64,000 nucleotides of DNA, taken from Edaphobacter modestus (GTDB lineage: Bacteria > Acidobacteriota > Terriglobia > Terriglobales > Acidobacteriaceae). The notes under the pieces were generated by a model, which was not told the origin of the DNA, did not search any database, and worked only from the letters and a program-made list of their open reading frames with translations. The translations under genes and the position numbers were made by a program. Below, one piece after another: positions 47,918 to 57,407 of this stretch. Where the stretch lies: contig NZ_SHKW01000001.1 of assembly GCF_004217555.1 (NCBI RefSeq), positions 992,001 through 1,056,000 of the forward strand, written 5' to 3'. Numbering within the stretch: the first letter of the stretch is position 1; every line of letters starts with the position of its first letter.

Positions 47918-48334
47918 ATGCTAACAAGGACAATTCTTCTCGTAGACGACAATGCCGTGCAAGCTGCGGCACGTCAGGCCATTTTGAAGCTAAATGGCTA
48001 CTTCGTGATTACGGCACTGAACCCGACCTATGCTCTGGAACAGTTTCGTAGTGGTGAACTTCCGTCGGAAGTCCATCTTGTAATCACCGATCACATCATG
48101 CCCGGCATGAGCGGCAGTCAATTTGCCCGCGAAATTCGAAATTTGATGCCACAGATTCCAGTCCTGGTGATCAGCGGGTTGGAAGAGGCGGAAGGTGAGT
48201 ACGAAGGACTCGATGTCGAGTTTCGGATGAAGCCGCTCCAACCAGAGCATTTGCTGGCCTGCGTGGAGCAAATGGCGGGCGCTGCTGTCATCGACGATTC
48301 CGCAGTACCGCTTGTGATTGCCGCACCCGCCTGA
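47918..48334 (+). CDS. Stand-alone response regulator receiver protein
   Basis: 138 residues with one receiver domain: acidic VDD (near residue 10), phosphoacceptor Asp in LVITDHIMPGMSG, Ser in LVISGLEEAEGE and Lys in FRMKPLQPEHL. There is no output domain. No kinase is adjacent, so it depends on a distant partner, or it acts in a phosphorelay. GGAG before the ATG supports the start. It precedes the ccm cluster by 80 bases and may share its transcript, but a link to cytochrome maturation is not shown. Confidence 0.85.
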   Translation: MLTRTILLVDDNAVQAAARQAILKLNGYFVITALNPTYALEQFRSGELPSEVHLVITDHIMPGMSGSQFAREIRNLMPQIPVLVISGLEEAEGEYEGLDVEFRMKPLQPEHLLACVEQMAGAAVIDDSAVPLVIAAPA

Positions 48335-48414
48335 AGGCTGCGCGATAACCGCCATGTTCTCTTCTTTCATTGCTTGATCTGCCAAACGCTTGAGAGAATG
48401 CAGGAGAGGACTTC

Positions 48415-50496
48415 ATGCGAACCCACCCCATGCCTGAGTTCGGGAGTTTTGCCCTGCTCCTGGCCCTTGCCCTGAGTACCTATACGCTGGTGTTTGGCGC
48501 AATCGCGCTCTGGCGCTCCCGATCAGCTACAGGTCTTACCGCTGGCGGCGACGGAGCCGGACGGCTGGGCGAAACGGCACGGCGGGCAGGCCTTGCGAGT
48601 TTTATTGCGTTGACCTGTGCGGCCTTTGCGCTGGTATGGGCCGCCTTTACGAACGATTATTCGGTCAGCTACATCCTGCACCACACCAACCGGGATCTAA
48701 GCACGGCCTATAAGTTTTCAGCCTTGTGGAGCGGCCAGGAGGGATCGCTTCTCCTCTGGGCGTGGCTGTTGAGCGCCTACGGGTTTGTCCTGCGGCTGCG
48801 GCACAAGGTGGATGTGCGGCTTTCGGCATATGCCTCGACCATCCTCGCCGGGGTACAGGTCTTCTTTCTTCTTCTGTTGAACTTTGCTGCTCCTCCCTTT
48901 GCCATTCAGCCGGGACCGGTCGCATTGGATGGTTTCGGACTGAATCCTCTGCTGCAGTATCCGGAGATGGTGATCCATCCGCCGATGCTGTACCTCGGCT
49001 ATGTAGGGTTCTCGGTTCCGTTTGCCTTTGCGCTGGGCGCACTGATGATGCGGTATCCCGGCGAAAAATGGATCCATATCACGCGCCGCTGGACGATGGT
49101 GACGTGGATGTTCCTGACCTGCGGTATCTTTCTTGGGGCACACTGGGCGTACAGCGTTCTGGGCTGGGGCGGGTATTGGGGCTGGGATCCGGTTGAGAAT
49201 GCCAGCCTGATGCCGTGGCTGACAGGGACGGCGTTTCTGCACTCGGTGATGATGCAGGAGAAGCGCGGGATGATGAAGACGTGGAACGTCTGGCTGATCT
49301 TCTCGACCTTCCTGCTGACGATCCTCGGAACCCTGCTTACGCGCTCGGGCATTGTGAGCAGCGTGCATGCCTTCGCGCAATCTTCCATCGGTGGCTGGTT
49401 CTATGGGTTTATCCTCGTGGTGTTCTCGGTCTGTTTGTTTACGTTCTTCAGGCAGAAGGATCATCTGAAGAGCGAGAACCGGCTGGAGTCTCTGGTCAGC
49501 CGCGAGTCGAGCTTCCTGTTCAACAATCTCATACTGCTGACGGCGTGCTTCACGGTCCTCTGGGGAACACTGTTCCCCGTTCTGAGCGAGTATGTGCAGG
49601 GTTCGAAGGTCACCGTCGGCGCGCCGTTCTACAACCGGGTCAACCTTCCTATTGGATTGTTCCTTCTCTTCCTCACAGGCATTGGTCCCCTGCTGGCCTG
49701 GCGTTCGACCTCGCTGCGTTCGATCCGGCGTAACTTCGTTCTGCCCTTGATCGCGATGGCCGTCACCTTTGTGGTGGTGATCGCCTGCGGTGTGCGTCCC
49801 TGGAGCGCAGGCGACGATATGCACGCGGAGCTCTTCTCGTTGATCACCTTCACGCTGGCCGCGGGTGTGATTACGGCAATCGGCGCGGAGTTTCTGCGCG
49901 GCGCCGGAGTTGTGCAGACCCAGACGGGAAAGAACCTGGCTGCTTCGACGGTACTGCTGGTACGCCGCAATACCCGGCGCTACGGCGGCTACATCGTTCA
50001 TTTCGGCATCGTCGTGATGTTTATCGGGATTGCCGGCGGGGCATTCAATCAGTCGCGCGAGCAGGAGATGGGCTTCGGTGATTCGATGACGATGGGAGCC
50101 TACCGTCTGGTGTGCCAGAGCTTTACGCAGGATTCAAACCCGAACTACGACACCGAGTATGCCCTGCTGGATGTATTCAAGGGATCGAAGAAGATTACGC
50201 AGCTTGCTCCCGAGAGACGTTTCTACCATGCAAGCCAGACGAGCTCGACGATGGTAGCGCTGCGCTCGACGCTGGCCGAGGACCTGTACGTCATCTACGA
50301 GGGTAAGAATCCCGACACCGACAAGCCGATCATCAAGGTCTTCATCAATCCACTGATGAACTGGATCTGGATCGGAGTGCTGATCGTGGTCATGGGCACC
50401 TTCCTTGCGCTGGTGCCGAACCTGACACGCGTTCCCGCCCAGGCGAGAGTTGCGGTTCCCTTACCTGTGGGCGAGGCCGAGGTGAATCATGCTTAG
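48415..50496 (+). CDS. ccmF: Cytochrome c haem lyase subunit CcmF
   Basis: 693 residues, about 15 membrane helices. Contains the haem-handling WWD motif WGGYWGWDPVENASLMPWL and the conserved flanking periplasmic histidine regions (HWAYSVLGWG; LHSVMMQEKRGMMKTWN). CcmF reduces and attaches haem from CcmE to apocytochrome c. AGGAGAGGA precedes the ATG at 48415. The stop overlaps ccmH by eight bases. Other ccm genes (ccmABCE) are not in the window. Confidence 0.95.
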   Translation: MRTHPMPEFGSFALLLALALSTYTLVFGAIALWRSRSATGLTAGGDGAGRLGETARRAGLASFIALTCAAFALVWAAFTNDYSVSYILHHTNRDLSTAYKFSALWSGQEGSLLLWAWLLSAYGFVLRLRHKVDVRLSAYASTILAGVQVFFLLLLNFAAPPFAIQPGPVALDGFGLNPLLQYPEMVIHPPMLYLGYVGFSVPFAFALGALMMRYPGEKWIHITRRWTMVTWMFLTCGIFLGAHWAYSVLGWGGYWGWDPVENASLMPWLTGTAFLHSVMMQEKRGMMKTWNVWLIFSTFLLTILGTLLTRSGIVSSVHAFAQSSIGGWFYGFILVVFSVCLFTFFRQKDHLKSENRLESLVSRESSFLFNNLILLTACFTVLWGTLFPVLSEYVQGSKVTVGAPFYNRVNLPIGLFLLFLTGIGPLLAWRSTSLRSIRRNFVLPLIAMAVTFVVVIACGVRPWSAGDDMHAELFSLITFTLAAGVITAIGAEFLRGAGVVQTQTGKNLAASTVLLVRRNTRRYGGYIVHFGIVVMFIGIAGGAFNQSREQEMGFGDSMTMGAYRLVCQSFTQDSNPNYDTEYALLDVFKGSKKITQLAPERRFYHASQTSSTMVALRSTLAEDLYVIYEGKNPDTDKPIIKVFINPLMNWIWIGVLIVVMGTFLALVPNLTRVPAQARVAVPLPVGEAEVNHA

Positions 50497-50977
50497 GCTG
50501 ATCACCCCCAGACGTTGGTGGCAGGGGGCGGCGATATGCCTGCTTGCCGTGATGATGCTGGGTGCGGCCGATTCGAGCTCGCGCTTCGGCAGGCTGGGTC
50601 ACGAGATGATGTGCGTATGCGGCTGCGGGCAGATTCTGCTGGAGTGCAATCATGTGGGGTGCCCGGACTCGGACCGCATGATCGGAGAGCTGCGGCAGCA
50701 GATCGGCTCCGGAGGCACGGATACTTTGATCCTCAACTGGTTCGCGGCGAAGTACGGCCCTACGGTGCTGGCAGCTCCGATTCGCGGGGGCTTCGATAAT
50801 GTCGCATGGATCGCCCCGATGGCCGTCTTTTTGCTTGCGACCGCCGGTACGGGGTTTCTGATAACGATATGGCGGAAGCGCAGCGCCGGGCGTCTGGTGT
50901 CCGCGGGAGGCCCCGACGATCTGAAGGCCACCGATGATGCCGTGCGGGCGCGTATCCGCCGGGAGACGGAGTACTGA
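50489..50977 (+). CDS. ccmH: CcmH-like thiol oxidoreductase with five-cysteine motif
   Basis: 162 residues: signal peptide, a short helical periplasmic domain, and a C-terminal membrane helix (IAPMAVFLLATAGTGFLITIW). The active-site region reads MCVCGCGQILLECNHVGC, with cysteines at 42, 44, 46, 53 and 58, instead of the single LRCxxCQ pair of classical CcmH/CycL. The rest of the domain (DRMIGELRQQIGSG..ILNWFAAKYG) is CcmH-like, and position between ccmF and a ccmI-like gene supports the call. It would reduce apocytochrome thiols for haem ligation. GAGGTGA precedes the ATG; the stop overlaps the next ATG (ATGA). Confidence 0.87.
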   Translation: MLRLITPRRWWQGAAICLLAVMMLGAADSSSRFGRLGHEMMCVCGCGQILLECNHVGCPDSDRMIGELRQQIGSGGTDTLILNWFAAKYGPTVLAAPIRGGFDNVAWIAPMAVFLLATAGTGFLITIWRKRSAGRLVSAGGPDDLKATDDAVRARIRRETEY

Positions 50978-51270
50978 TGGGAGCTATTGCCGGAGTTGTT
51001 CTTGCTATTGCACTCTTCGCGTTCATCTTCTGGCCAGAACGGAATCCGTTCTTTCAGGCCGACAAGACCCGCGTTGACTATCTGCGCGAACGCAAGGATG
51101 TGATCTACGAAAACCTACGCGATCTGAACTTCGAATATCTGGCGGGCAAGTATCCTGAGCAGGACTACGAAGAGCAACGCTCTGCGCTCGAAGACGAAGC
51201 CGCCAAGGTAATCGCAGAGATGGATTTGCTTGAACAGAAGGGCATGAGTGCACGCGGCAGCCGTGCCTAG
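50977..51270 (+). CDS. CcmI-like N-terminal membrane protein
   Basis: 97 residues. One N-terminal membrane helix (IAGVVLAIALFAFIFWPE) followed by a helical, charged segment with YENLRDLNFEYLAGKYPEQD and YEEQRSALEDEAAKVIAEMD. This is the organisation of the CcmI N-terminal part that links CcmF and CcmH, without the TPR apocytochrome-binding domain of proteobacterial CcmI. ATGA overlap with ccmH indicates co-translation. Confidence 0.7.
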   Translation: MGAIAGVVLAIALFAFIFWPERNPFFQADKTRVDYLRERKDVIYENLRDLNFEYLAGKYPEQDYEEQRSALEDEAAKVIAEMDLLEQKGMSARGSRA

Positions 51271-51313
51271 TTCCTCCGTCCGCGATTGTCTTCGTTTGAC
51301 GTAGACTTGAAGT

Positions 51314-52645
51314 GTGACCTGCTCATCTTTCAGCCTTCGACGCCTGGCGGCAATTGCAGCCATGGCTGCAGCCTTCTCCGGTTTCGCCCTCGCCGAGTCC
51401 ATCACCGGCACCGTTACCAATAAGACCAATAACAAGCCCGCGGCTGGGGACGATGTCGTGCTGATTCGCCTTGCCCAGGGTATGCAGGAGTCCACCAGGA
51501 CCAAGACCGACGCGAAGGGACAGTTTACGTTGGAGCTTCCGGACGCCGGAGTGCACCTGATCCGCGTGACCCATGATAAGGCGAACTACTTTCGGCCAGC
51601 GCCTCCAGGAACGCAGTCGGTTGACGTAGAGGTCTACGACGCCGCAGCGAAGGTCGCGGGGATAAGTAGCGAGGCCGACGTCATGCGCATCCAGACCGAT
51701 GAGAGCGGGAAGTCGCTGCGCGTGGTGGAGAACTTCTTCGTGAAGAACGATTCGACCCCACCGAAGACGCAGTTCGGCGATCGTCCCTTCGAGTTCTATC
51801 TTCCCGCGGGCGCGGTGGTCGAAGGCTCGGCGGCACTGGGACCGGGAGGGATGCCGGTACAGGCCTCGCCGATGCCCCTGAGCGACGCGAATCACTACAC
51901 CTTCGTCTTCCCGATTCGCCCCGGCGAGACCCGCTTTCAGATCACGTATCGGCTTCCCTACGACGGAAGTCTGAAGCTTGCTCCGAAGCCCACGATGAAC
52001 ACCGACACGGTCGCCATCATGATGCCGAAGAGCATGAGCTTTCAGCCGGGACCGTCGGCGAGCTATACACCCGTGACCGAGGAGACGACGGCTCAGACCT
52101 ATGTGGCGCGTAATGTGTCGCCATCCCAGCCCTTGGGATTCACGATCTCGGGAACCGGACAGCTTCCTCGCGATAGCGCGGCAACCCCGGCGGCAGAGGG
52201 TGGACAACCGGGATCCGCCGGCGCGCCACAGCAGGCTGGTACGGCGGCGACCGATACCCGCCCTGGAGGGGGACTGGGGAATCCGATTGACCCTGAAGGG
52301 ACCAATGATCCGTGGTCGAAGTACAAGTGGTGGATTCTTGGCGGCTTAGGGCTGGCCATGGCAGCAGGCGCGGGCTTCATGTTGAAGAACAATCCGCAGA
52401 GCGCCGATGCCACAGTCGGCGTGCTGTCAGGGGGAATGAATGTTCCCACCGGTCCCGGTGCGTTGCTCACAAGTCTGAAGGAGGAGCTGTTTGCTGTCGA
52501 AACCGACAGGTTGGAGGGCAGGCTGGGCGAAGCAGAGTATGCTGAACAAAAGGCGGCGCTCGAGGTTGTGCTGAAGCGGGCGCTGTCACGCAGAGAACGG
52601 GCCGGGACGTCTAATACTCAAGAGGTAAAACCTCTGCGAGGGTGA
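51314..52645 (+). CDS. Exported carboxypeptidase-regulatory-like (CNA-B/TTR-fold) membrane protein
   Basis: 443 residues. Signal peptide ([17 protein letters not shown]), then a transthyretin/carboxypeptidase-regulatory-like beta domain (about 28-115: [36 protein letters not shown]), a second beta region, a Gly/Thr-rich linker, a membrane helix ([19 protein letters not shown]) and a short cytoplasmic tail ending [22 protein letters not shown]. The tail resembles the end of the CcmI-like protein encoded just upstream. GTG start at 51314 without a clear Shine-Dalgarno site. Function is unknown; context suggests envelope or cytochrome-maturation support. Confidence 0.72.
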   Translation: MTCSSFSLRRLAAIAAMAAAFSGFALAESITGTVTNKTNNKPAAGDDVVLIRLAQGMQESTRTKTDAKGQFTLELPDAGVHLIRVTHDKANYFRPAPPGTQSVDVEVYDAAAKVAGISSEADVMRIQTDESGKSLRVVENFFVKNDSTPPKTQFGDRPFEFYLPAGAVVEGSAALGPGGMPVQASPMPLSDANHYTFVFPIRPGETRFQITYRLPYDGSLKLAPKPTMNTDTVAIMMPKSMSFQPGPSASYTPVTEETTAQTYVARNVSPSQPLGFTISGTGQLPRDSAATPAAEGGQPGSAGAPQQAGTAATDTRPGGGLGNPIDPEGTNDPWSKYKWWILGGLGLAMAAGAGFMLKNNPQSADATVGVLSGGMNVPTGPGALLTSLKEELFAVETDRLEGRLGEAEYAEQKAALEVVLKRALSRRERAGTSNTQEVKPLRG

Positions 52646-52646
52646 G

Positions 52647-53501
52647 ATGAATACCTTCAAAACGACGCTCCTTCTGGTACTACTGACCGTATTTCTGGTC
52701 TTCATCGGAGACCACTTCGGCGGACGGAACGGGATGGTATTGGCGTTTGTGCTGTCGGTTGCATTCAATTTCGGCACCTATTTCTTCTCCGACAAGCTGG
52801 CTCTTGCGATGTACCGCGCCCAACCGGCCACACGAGAAGAGTTACCGCGCGTGTACAACGTCGTAGAACGGCTGGCGGCGAAGCAGGGGCTCCCCATGCC
52901 CAAGGTTTACGTGATTCCAAGCGAGAGCCCGAATGCGTTTGCCACGGGTAGAAATCCAAAGCACGCCTCGGTCGCGGTAACGCACGGTATCCTGAATCTT
53001 CTGGACGATGAGGAGCTCGAAGGTGTGCTTGCGCATGAGCTGGGGCACGTCAAGAATCGCGACATCCTCACCAGCTCCATTGCGGCGACGCTGGCCGGCG
53101 CCATCACGATGGTGGCGCGTATGGGATACTTTGCGTCCCTCTTCGGAGGCTACGGCGGCCGCGACGACCGGGACCGCGGGGGCGGAGGCCTGACCGGCCT
53201 GCTCATGCTTATCCTGGCGCCGATTGCGGCGACTTTGATTCAGCTTGCGATCTCGCGTTCGCGCGAATACGAAGCAGATGCGACGGGGGCGAAAGAGACG
53301 GGAAATCCGTATGCACTGGCGCGCGCATTGCAAAAGCTTGACAACTATTCCCGGCGAATTCCCCTGCAGGCTTCGCCTACGACGGCGCACCTATTTATTG
53401 TTGCGCCGCTGCTGGGTAGTGGCGGATTCGCCAATCTGTTCTCCACGCATCCTCCGATCAAAGATCGGATACAACGCCTGATCGGGAGGGATCTGGTCTA
53501 G
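52647..53501 (+). CDS. htpX: Membrane zinc metalloprotease HtpX
   Basis: 284 residues. Two N-terminal membrane helices, then the M48 zinc motif [14 protein letters not shown] (His130, Glu131, His134) and the third ligand Glu in [12 protein letters not shown]-terminal [13 protein letters not shown] is typical of HtpX. It degrades misfolded membrane proteins as part of envelope quality control. It starts two bases after the previous gene and its TAG stop shares the G of the next GTG start. Confidence 0.94.
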   Translation: MNTFKTTLLLVLLTVFLVFIGDHFGGRNGMVLAFVLSVAFNFGTYFFSDKLALAMYRAQPATREELPRVYNVVERLAAKQGLPMPKVYVIPSESPNAFATGRNPKHASVAVTHGILNLLDDEELEGVLAHELGHVKNRDILTSSIAATLAGAITMVARMGYFASLFGGYGGRDDRDRGGGGLTGLLMLILAPIAATLIQLAISRSREYEADATGAKETGNPYALARALQKLDNYSRRIPLQASPTTAHLFIVAPLLGSGGFANLFSTHPPIKDRIQRLIGRDLV

Positions 53502-54019
53502 TGTTCGAACGAATTCTTCGGGCCTTGCGATTGCTGGCGATGACAGCCTGGGTTGGTGGGCTGGCCTTCTTTGCGTTTGTAGTGGCTCCGGTCGCCTTCG
53601 GCCGGCTGCCAAGCACACACGATGCTGGACTTGTGGTGGGAGGCTCTCTCTCGATCCTGCACTGGATCGGTCTCGTTGGCGGGGTCCTGTTCTGTCTCGC
53701 CACCGCGACCCTCTGGTTCCGTGCCGAGGTACCGGCGCGAGTCGGTTTCGCGATCGAGATGGTCCTGGCCGGAATCATGCTTGCGGTCACGGCGTATTCT
53801 CAGTTCCAGATTCTTCCTTCCATGGAACGGGATCGAATCGCGGCAGGTGGCGCTATCGAAACGGCCGACATCTCCTCCCCCGCGCGAATCGATTTCGAAC
53901 GGCTGCACGTCTGGTCCGAGCGGCTTGAAGGGCTGGTCCTGCTCTGCGGGATAGGCGTGGTGCTGGTGCTGGCCCGCGAATCGCAATGGCCGGAGACAGG
54001 TAAAATTAGCAGGATATGA
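53501..54019 (+). CDS. DUF4149 membrane protein
   Basis: 172 residues with four membrane helices (LLAMTAWVGGLAFFAFVVAP; ILHWIGLVGGVLFCLATATL; EMVLAGIMLAVTAYSQF; LEGLVLLCGIGVVLVLA) and the pattern of DUF4149 proteins (WVGGLAFFAFVVAPVAFGRL at the start, RLHVWSERLEGLVLL near the end). GTG start at 53501 overlaps the htpX stop by one base. Biochemical function of the family is unknown. Confidence 0.8.
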   Translation: MFERILRALRLLAMTAWVGGLAFFAFVVAPVAFGRLPSTHDAGLVVGGSLSILHWIGLVGGVLFCLATATLWFRAEVPARVGFAIEMVLAGIMLAVTAYSQFQILPSMERDRIAAGGAIETADISSPARIDFERLHVWSERLEGLVLLCGIGVVLVLARESQWPETGKISRI

Positions 54020-54108
54020 ACCTTAGATTCATTGCGATGAGGGCCACCTGGCTCGAACGCTATCTTGTGGAAGACGGCGGACCCTTACGCTCCGCCAGGA
54101 ACGGATAG
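54016..54108 (+). CDS. Possible 30-codon ORF between DUF4149 and ZIP genes
   Basis: ATG at 54016 overlaps the DUF4149 stop (ATGA) and AGCAGGA lies just upstream; the frame ends at TAG 54106-54108, three bases before the ZIP ATG and in the same frame as it. The product would be 30 residues with a basic middle (MRATWLERYLVED). It may be a coupling peptide or chance; no family is recognised. Confidence 0.25.
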   Translation: MNLRFIAMRATWLERYLVEDGGPLRSARNG

Positions 54109-54111
54109 ACG

Positions 54112-54840
54112 ATGTCATCGCTTTGGTTGAGCCTGACGCTGGGAGCAGCGGCAGGACTCGCGGACTATCTTGGAGGTCTGCTTCTTGTACGACGCTCCCC
54201 CTCAGCACGCGCGCTACGCTACTTTGTTGCGCTGGGAGCAGGGTTTATGCTCGCCGCGGCGGTGCTGGAGATGGTGCCGGAGGGCCTGGCCCTGAATCCT
54301 CGATGGGCGCCAATTCTGATTCTCGCCGGTTACTGTGGCGTGCATTTGCTCGAGCACACGCTGGTCCCCCACTTTCACTTTGGCGAGGAGACGCACCATC
54401 ACGAATTTCTCTCGGCAAAGACAAGCTATTCGGTTCTGTTAGGACTTGCGGCACACACATTCTTCGACGGCATTGCGATCGGATCCGGCTTTGTGCTCTC
54501 CCATTGGCTGGGATGGGTCATCTTTATCGCGGTATTCCTGCATAAGCTGCCTGAAGGCTTCACGGTAGCCAGCGTCATGCTGGCAAGCGGCCGAGGAAAG
54601 CGTGCTGCACTCAATTCGGCGATGATTCTTGGCGCCATGACGCTGTTGGGGGTTTTCGTCATCAACCTGAAGCCCGGTTGGGTGCGGGCAGGATTGCCGC
54701 TGTCAGCAGGGGTGACCATCTATGTGGCCGCAACCGATCTCGTGCCGGAGGTGAACCGTGAACCTGGGATTCGGATGGCGCTGATCTTCTTCGCAGGGGT
54801 TGCGGTGTTCTTTTTGCTGAAGCTGTTGGCTCCGGCCTAA
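54112..54840 (+). CDS. ZIP-family metal transporter
   Basis: 242 residues with seven to eight membrane helices. The metal-binding helices are visible: LLEHTLVPHFHFGEETHHHEF (His-rich loop), AAHTFFDGIAIGSGF (ZIP motif in helix IV) and LHKLPEGFTVAS (helix V). It imports divalent cations such as zinc or iron. AGGA lies 11 bases before the ATG. Its TAA stop overlaps the stop of the convergent NHL gene. Confidence 0.9.
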   Translation: MSSLWLSLTLGAAAGLADYLGGLLLVRRSPSARALRYFVALGAGFMLAAAVLEMVPEGLALNPRWAPILILAGYCGVHLLEHTLVPHFHFGEETHHHEFLSAKTSYSVLLGLAAHTFFDGIAIGSGFVLSHWLGWVIFIAVFLHKLPEGFTVASVMLASGRGKRAALNSAMILGAMTLLGVFVINLKPGWVRAGLPLSAGVTIYVAATDLVPEVNREPGIRMALIFFAGVAVFFLLKLLAPA

Positions 54841-57293
54841 TTTGCGGCCTGAACGATGAGGGTCACGGTGGCCGTGTGCTGAAGAGTCGTTCCGGCATTG
54901 CCCAAGGCGGTCCCGGTAACCGTGATCGTGTAAGACTTCGGTGGAACTGTGGTGTCACTTCCCGTTCGAATGCGGTCGCCGCAACCAGTAAAGAGCGGCA
55001 GTGACGAGAAGAGAAGAACTGCAATCAGTCTCGGGCGCGAGGATCCATATCGTCGGCCGGCCCACGGAAGAAAGACGAGAAAGAACCCTGCAAAGACCAG
55101 GCGATTCATCTCCCGCCCTACATGTGCGGTCTTTGGCGTTGCGATGGTCATGACGAAGGACCCTGAAGGCGTTCCGGGCGGAAGGCTGCCTGGATTGAAC
55201 GAGGCCGTAGCGAGATCGGGTAAGCCTGACGCAGATAGAGTTACGGGACTGGAGATATTCCCGTTCGTATTGACGACCAGCGAAAAGTCGGCAGAGCCAC
55301 CGGAGACAACCGTCTGCGTGGTCGCACTGCTCGGCGCCAGCGTGAAGTCGCCAGGTCCGACCTGCGGCGTATCGACGACAAAAAGTGCGGTAGGTGATGT
55401 ACTCGACAGGAAGTTCGCATCGCCCGAATAGACTGCGCTGAGGCTGTGAGGACCAGCGGCAAGAGCCGAGGTTGCAAAGGTCAGATCGCCTGATCGGTTT
55501 GGGCTTGCCGCCGTGAGCAGGGTTGCGCCATCTGAGAGAAGGATGGTTCCCGTCGGAGTTACGGTGGTCGTCGTACTTACGTGAACGCTGAACTGAACAG
55601 GCTGACCGGCGTCGACGCTGCTGGCAGAGACGAGGGTCGCGGTGGCCACGTTCAGAGTTGTGATGGTGGCGGCCTTCGTAATCGTCAGGGTAGGCGCCGA
55701 CGAGACAGTATAGTTCCCTGCTGCCGATCCCGTCAGCGCCACGCCAACGGGATAGACTCCAACCCCGGGATGTACTGGCAGATCGACCGAATAGGTCGCC
55801 GAAATGCTGGACTGATCGCGCGGAAGAACCCCGCTGAGGCTCCCCTGGAGCGACGGGAGATCGTCTCCATAACGAAGCGAGGCCGGCGCAACGATGGCCG
55901 TGACGGGAAGCTGGTTGACCATCAACGAGAAGGCAGTACTCTGCGCGGCACTGTGAGATGCATCGCCGCTGTAGGAAGCCGTAATGGTATGCTGACCGGC
56001 CTGCAGCACGGACATGTCGAACACCGCCGCGTTCGAAGAGAGCGGAACCACAACGCTGGCACCGGAGGTCCCGGCGTATTGATCGAAGAAGACGACACTA
56101 CCCGTCGCCTCGGTCGATGAGGTGAGCGATGCCGTCAATTCTCCCGAGCCATAGGAGACCGTGCCGGCTCCAGACAGCGATATCTGAACCGGGATGGCCG
56201 ATCCAAGGCCCGCAATGGTCTGGATCGTATCCCCGGAGAGCTGGCGAACCCTCTGGTTTCCTCTATCCGCAATGGTAACGAGGCCGGAAGAAGAGAGAGT
56301 TGTGGCGCGCGGGCTGTCCAGGGAGGCAGACACCGGCGCGCCGCCGTCACCGGAAAAGCCCTGCGTGCCATCTCCGGCCACTGTCGTGATCATGCCAGTC
56401 GTTCCGTCGATGCGGCGAATGCGATGATTTGCAGTGTCCGCAAGATAGATGTTCCCGTCCGAACCCACAGAGAGGCCCTGCGGAAGCGCCAGTCTCGCTG
56501 CGGCAGAAGAGCTCGAATCGCCCGCATAGCCGAAGACGCCGGTGCCGGCAAGGGTCGTAATGATGCCTGTCACAGCGTCGATGCGGCGAATGCGATGGTT
56601 GTTCGTGTCGGCCACGTAGAGATTGCCGCCGGTGTCTACTGCAATTCCCTGCGGTGAATCCAGCAGGGCGGACACGGCGCGGGCGTTATCGCCCTCGTAT
56701 CCCTGAGCTCCTGCCCCCGCAACGGTTGTGATGACTCCCGTTCCGGCATCGATACGGCGGATGCGATGGCTGCCGGAATCAGCGATGTAGAGGTTGCTCT
56801 TTCCATCGAGGGCAAGCGCACCCGGACGATCGAGCAGCGCAGCGGCTGCCGGACCGTTGTCTCCTGCCGCGCCAGCCGTGGAACTACCTGCGATCGTGGT
56901 GATTATGCCGTTGATGAGATCAACCCTGCGAACGCGATGGTTGTGAGTGTCCGCGATGTAGAGGCCATGCGCGTCCACTGCCAGACCTTGCGGCGAATCG
57001 AGCAACGCAGAGATGGCCGCGGAGTTATCCCCGTCGTATCCCTGGGTTCCTGTTCCAGCTACTGCCGTGATGCCGCCCTCGCGGTCAACTTTGCGGATAA
57101 CATGATTCGCCGTCTCGGCGATGTAGAGGTTGCCCTGGGAATCAAAAGCGATCGCCGAAGGCAACAGGAGCGGAACACTTGTTGCGAGAGTCTGTGCTTC
57201 AGCAGCTACAGACAACAGCATCATCAAGCAAAAAGACGCCCACAGACGAGACGTCAGGTGACGATGCTGTTGAAAGGTGCTCCAGAAAATCAT
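54837..57293 (-). CDS. Secreted NHL-repeat beta-propeller protein with Ig-like repeats
   Basis: About 818 residues. The signal peptide SRLWASFCLMMLLSVAAEA supports a start at ATG 57293; GTG 57368 and ATG 57353 are also in frame. About six NHL blades follow (AFDSQGNLYIAETANHVIRK; GLAVDAHGLYIADTHNHRVR; ALDGKSNLYIADSGSHRIRR; IAVDTGGNLYVADTNNHRIR; LSVGSDGNIYLADTANHRIR), then Ig-like domains (SLSGAGTVSYGSGELTASL; LSAVYSGDANFLSSTSP). The last Ig domain is split by a hydrophobic, basic insert (RLVFAGFFLVFLPWAGRRYG then LFSSLPLFTGCGDR) before resuming SYTITVTGTALGNAG. Probably a surface adhesion or binding protein. Confidence 0.85.
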   Translation of the reverse strand: MIFWSTFQQHRHLTSRLWASFCLMMLLSVAAEAQTLATSVPLLLPSAIAFDSQGNLYIAETANHVIRKVDREGGITAVAGTGTQGYDGDNSAAISALLDSPQGLAVDAHGLYIADTHNHRVRRVDLINGIITTIAGSSTAGAAGDNGPAAAALLDRPGALALDGKSNLYIADSGSHRIRRIDAGTGVITTVAGAGAQGYEGDNARAVSALLDSPQGIAVDTGGNLYVADTNNHRIRRIDAVTGIITTLAGTGVFGYAGDSSSSAAARLALPQGLSVGSDGNIYLADTANHRIRRIDGTTGMITTVAGDGTQGFSGDGGAPVSASLDSPRATTLSSSGLVTIADRGNQRVRQLSGDTIQTIAGLGSAIPVQISLSGAGTVSYGSGELTASLTSSTEATGSVVFFDQYAGTSGASVVVPLSSNAAVFDMSVLQAGQHTITASYSGDASHSAAQSTAFSLMVNQLPVTAIVAPASLRYGDDLPSLQGSLSGVLPRDQSSISATYSVDLPVHPGVGVYPVGVALTGSAAGNYTVSSAPTLTITKAATITTLNVATATLVSASSVDAGQPVQFSVHVSTTTTVTPTGTILLSDGATLLTAASPNRSGDLTFATSALAAGPHSLSAVYSGDANFLSSTSPTALFVVDTPQVGPGDFTLAPSSATTQTVVSGGSADFSLVVNTNGNISSPVTLSASGLPDLATASFNPGSLPPGTPSGSFVMTIATPKTAHVGREMNRLVFAGFFLVFLPWAGRRYGSSRPRLIAVLLFSSLPLFTGCGDRIRTGSDTTVPPKSYTITVTGTALGNAGTTLQHTATVTLIVQAAN

Positions 57294-57407
57294 GGCAGAT
57301 ACCGCAGAGAGTACACGAAGGTCTGAAGTCTTCGTATCCCCTGTGAGCGTCATTACGAACTTCGCCACGATGTGCCGTGCAGATCGTACCGCTGCGTTGT
57401 CCTGAAG

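Noticed and set aside
48718-50001. 427-codon open frame opposite ccmF
   Set aside because: Arg/Gln/His-rich translation without membrane helices or motifs, lying fully inside ccmF.
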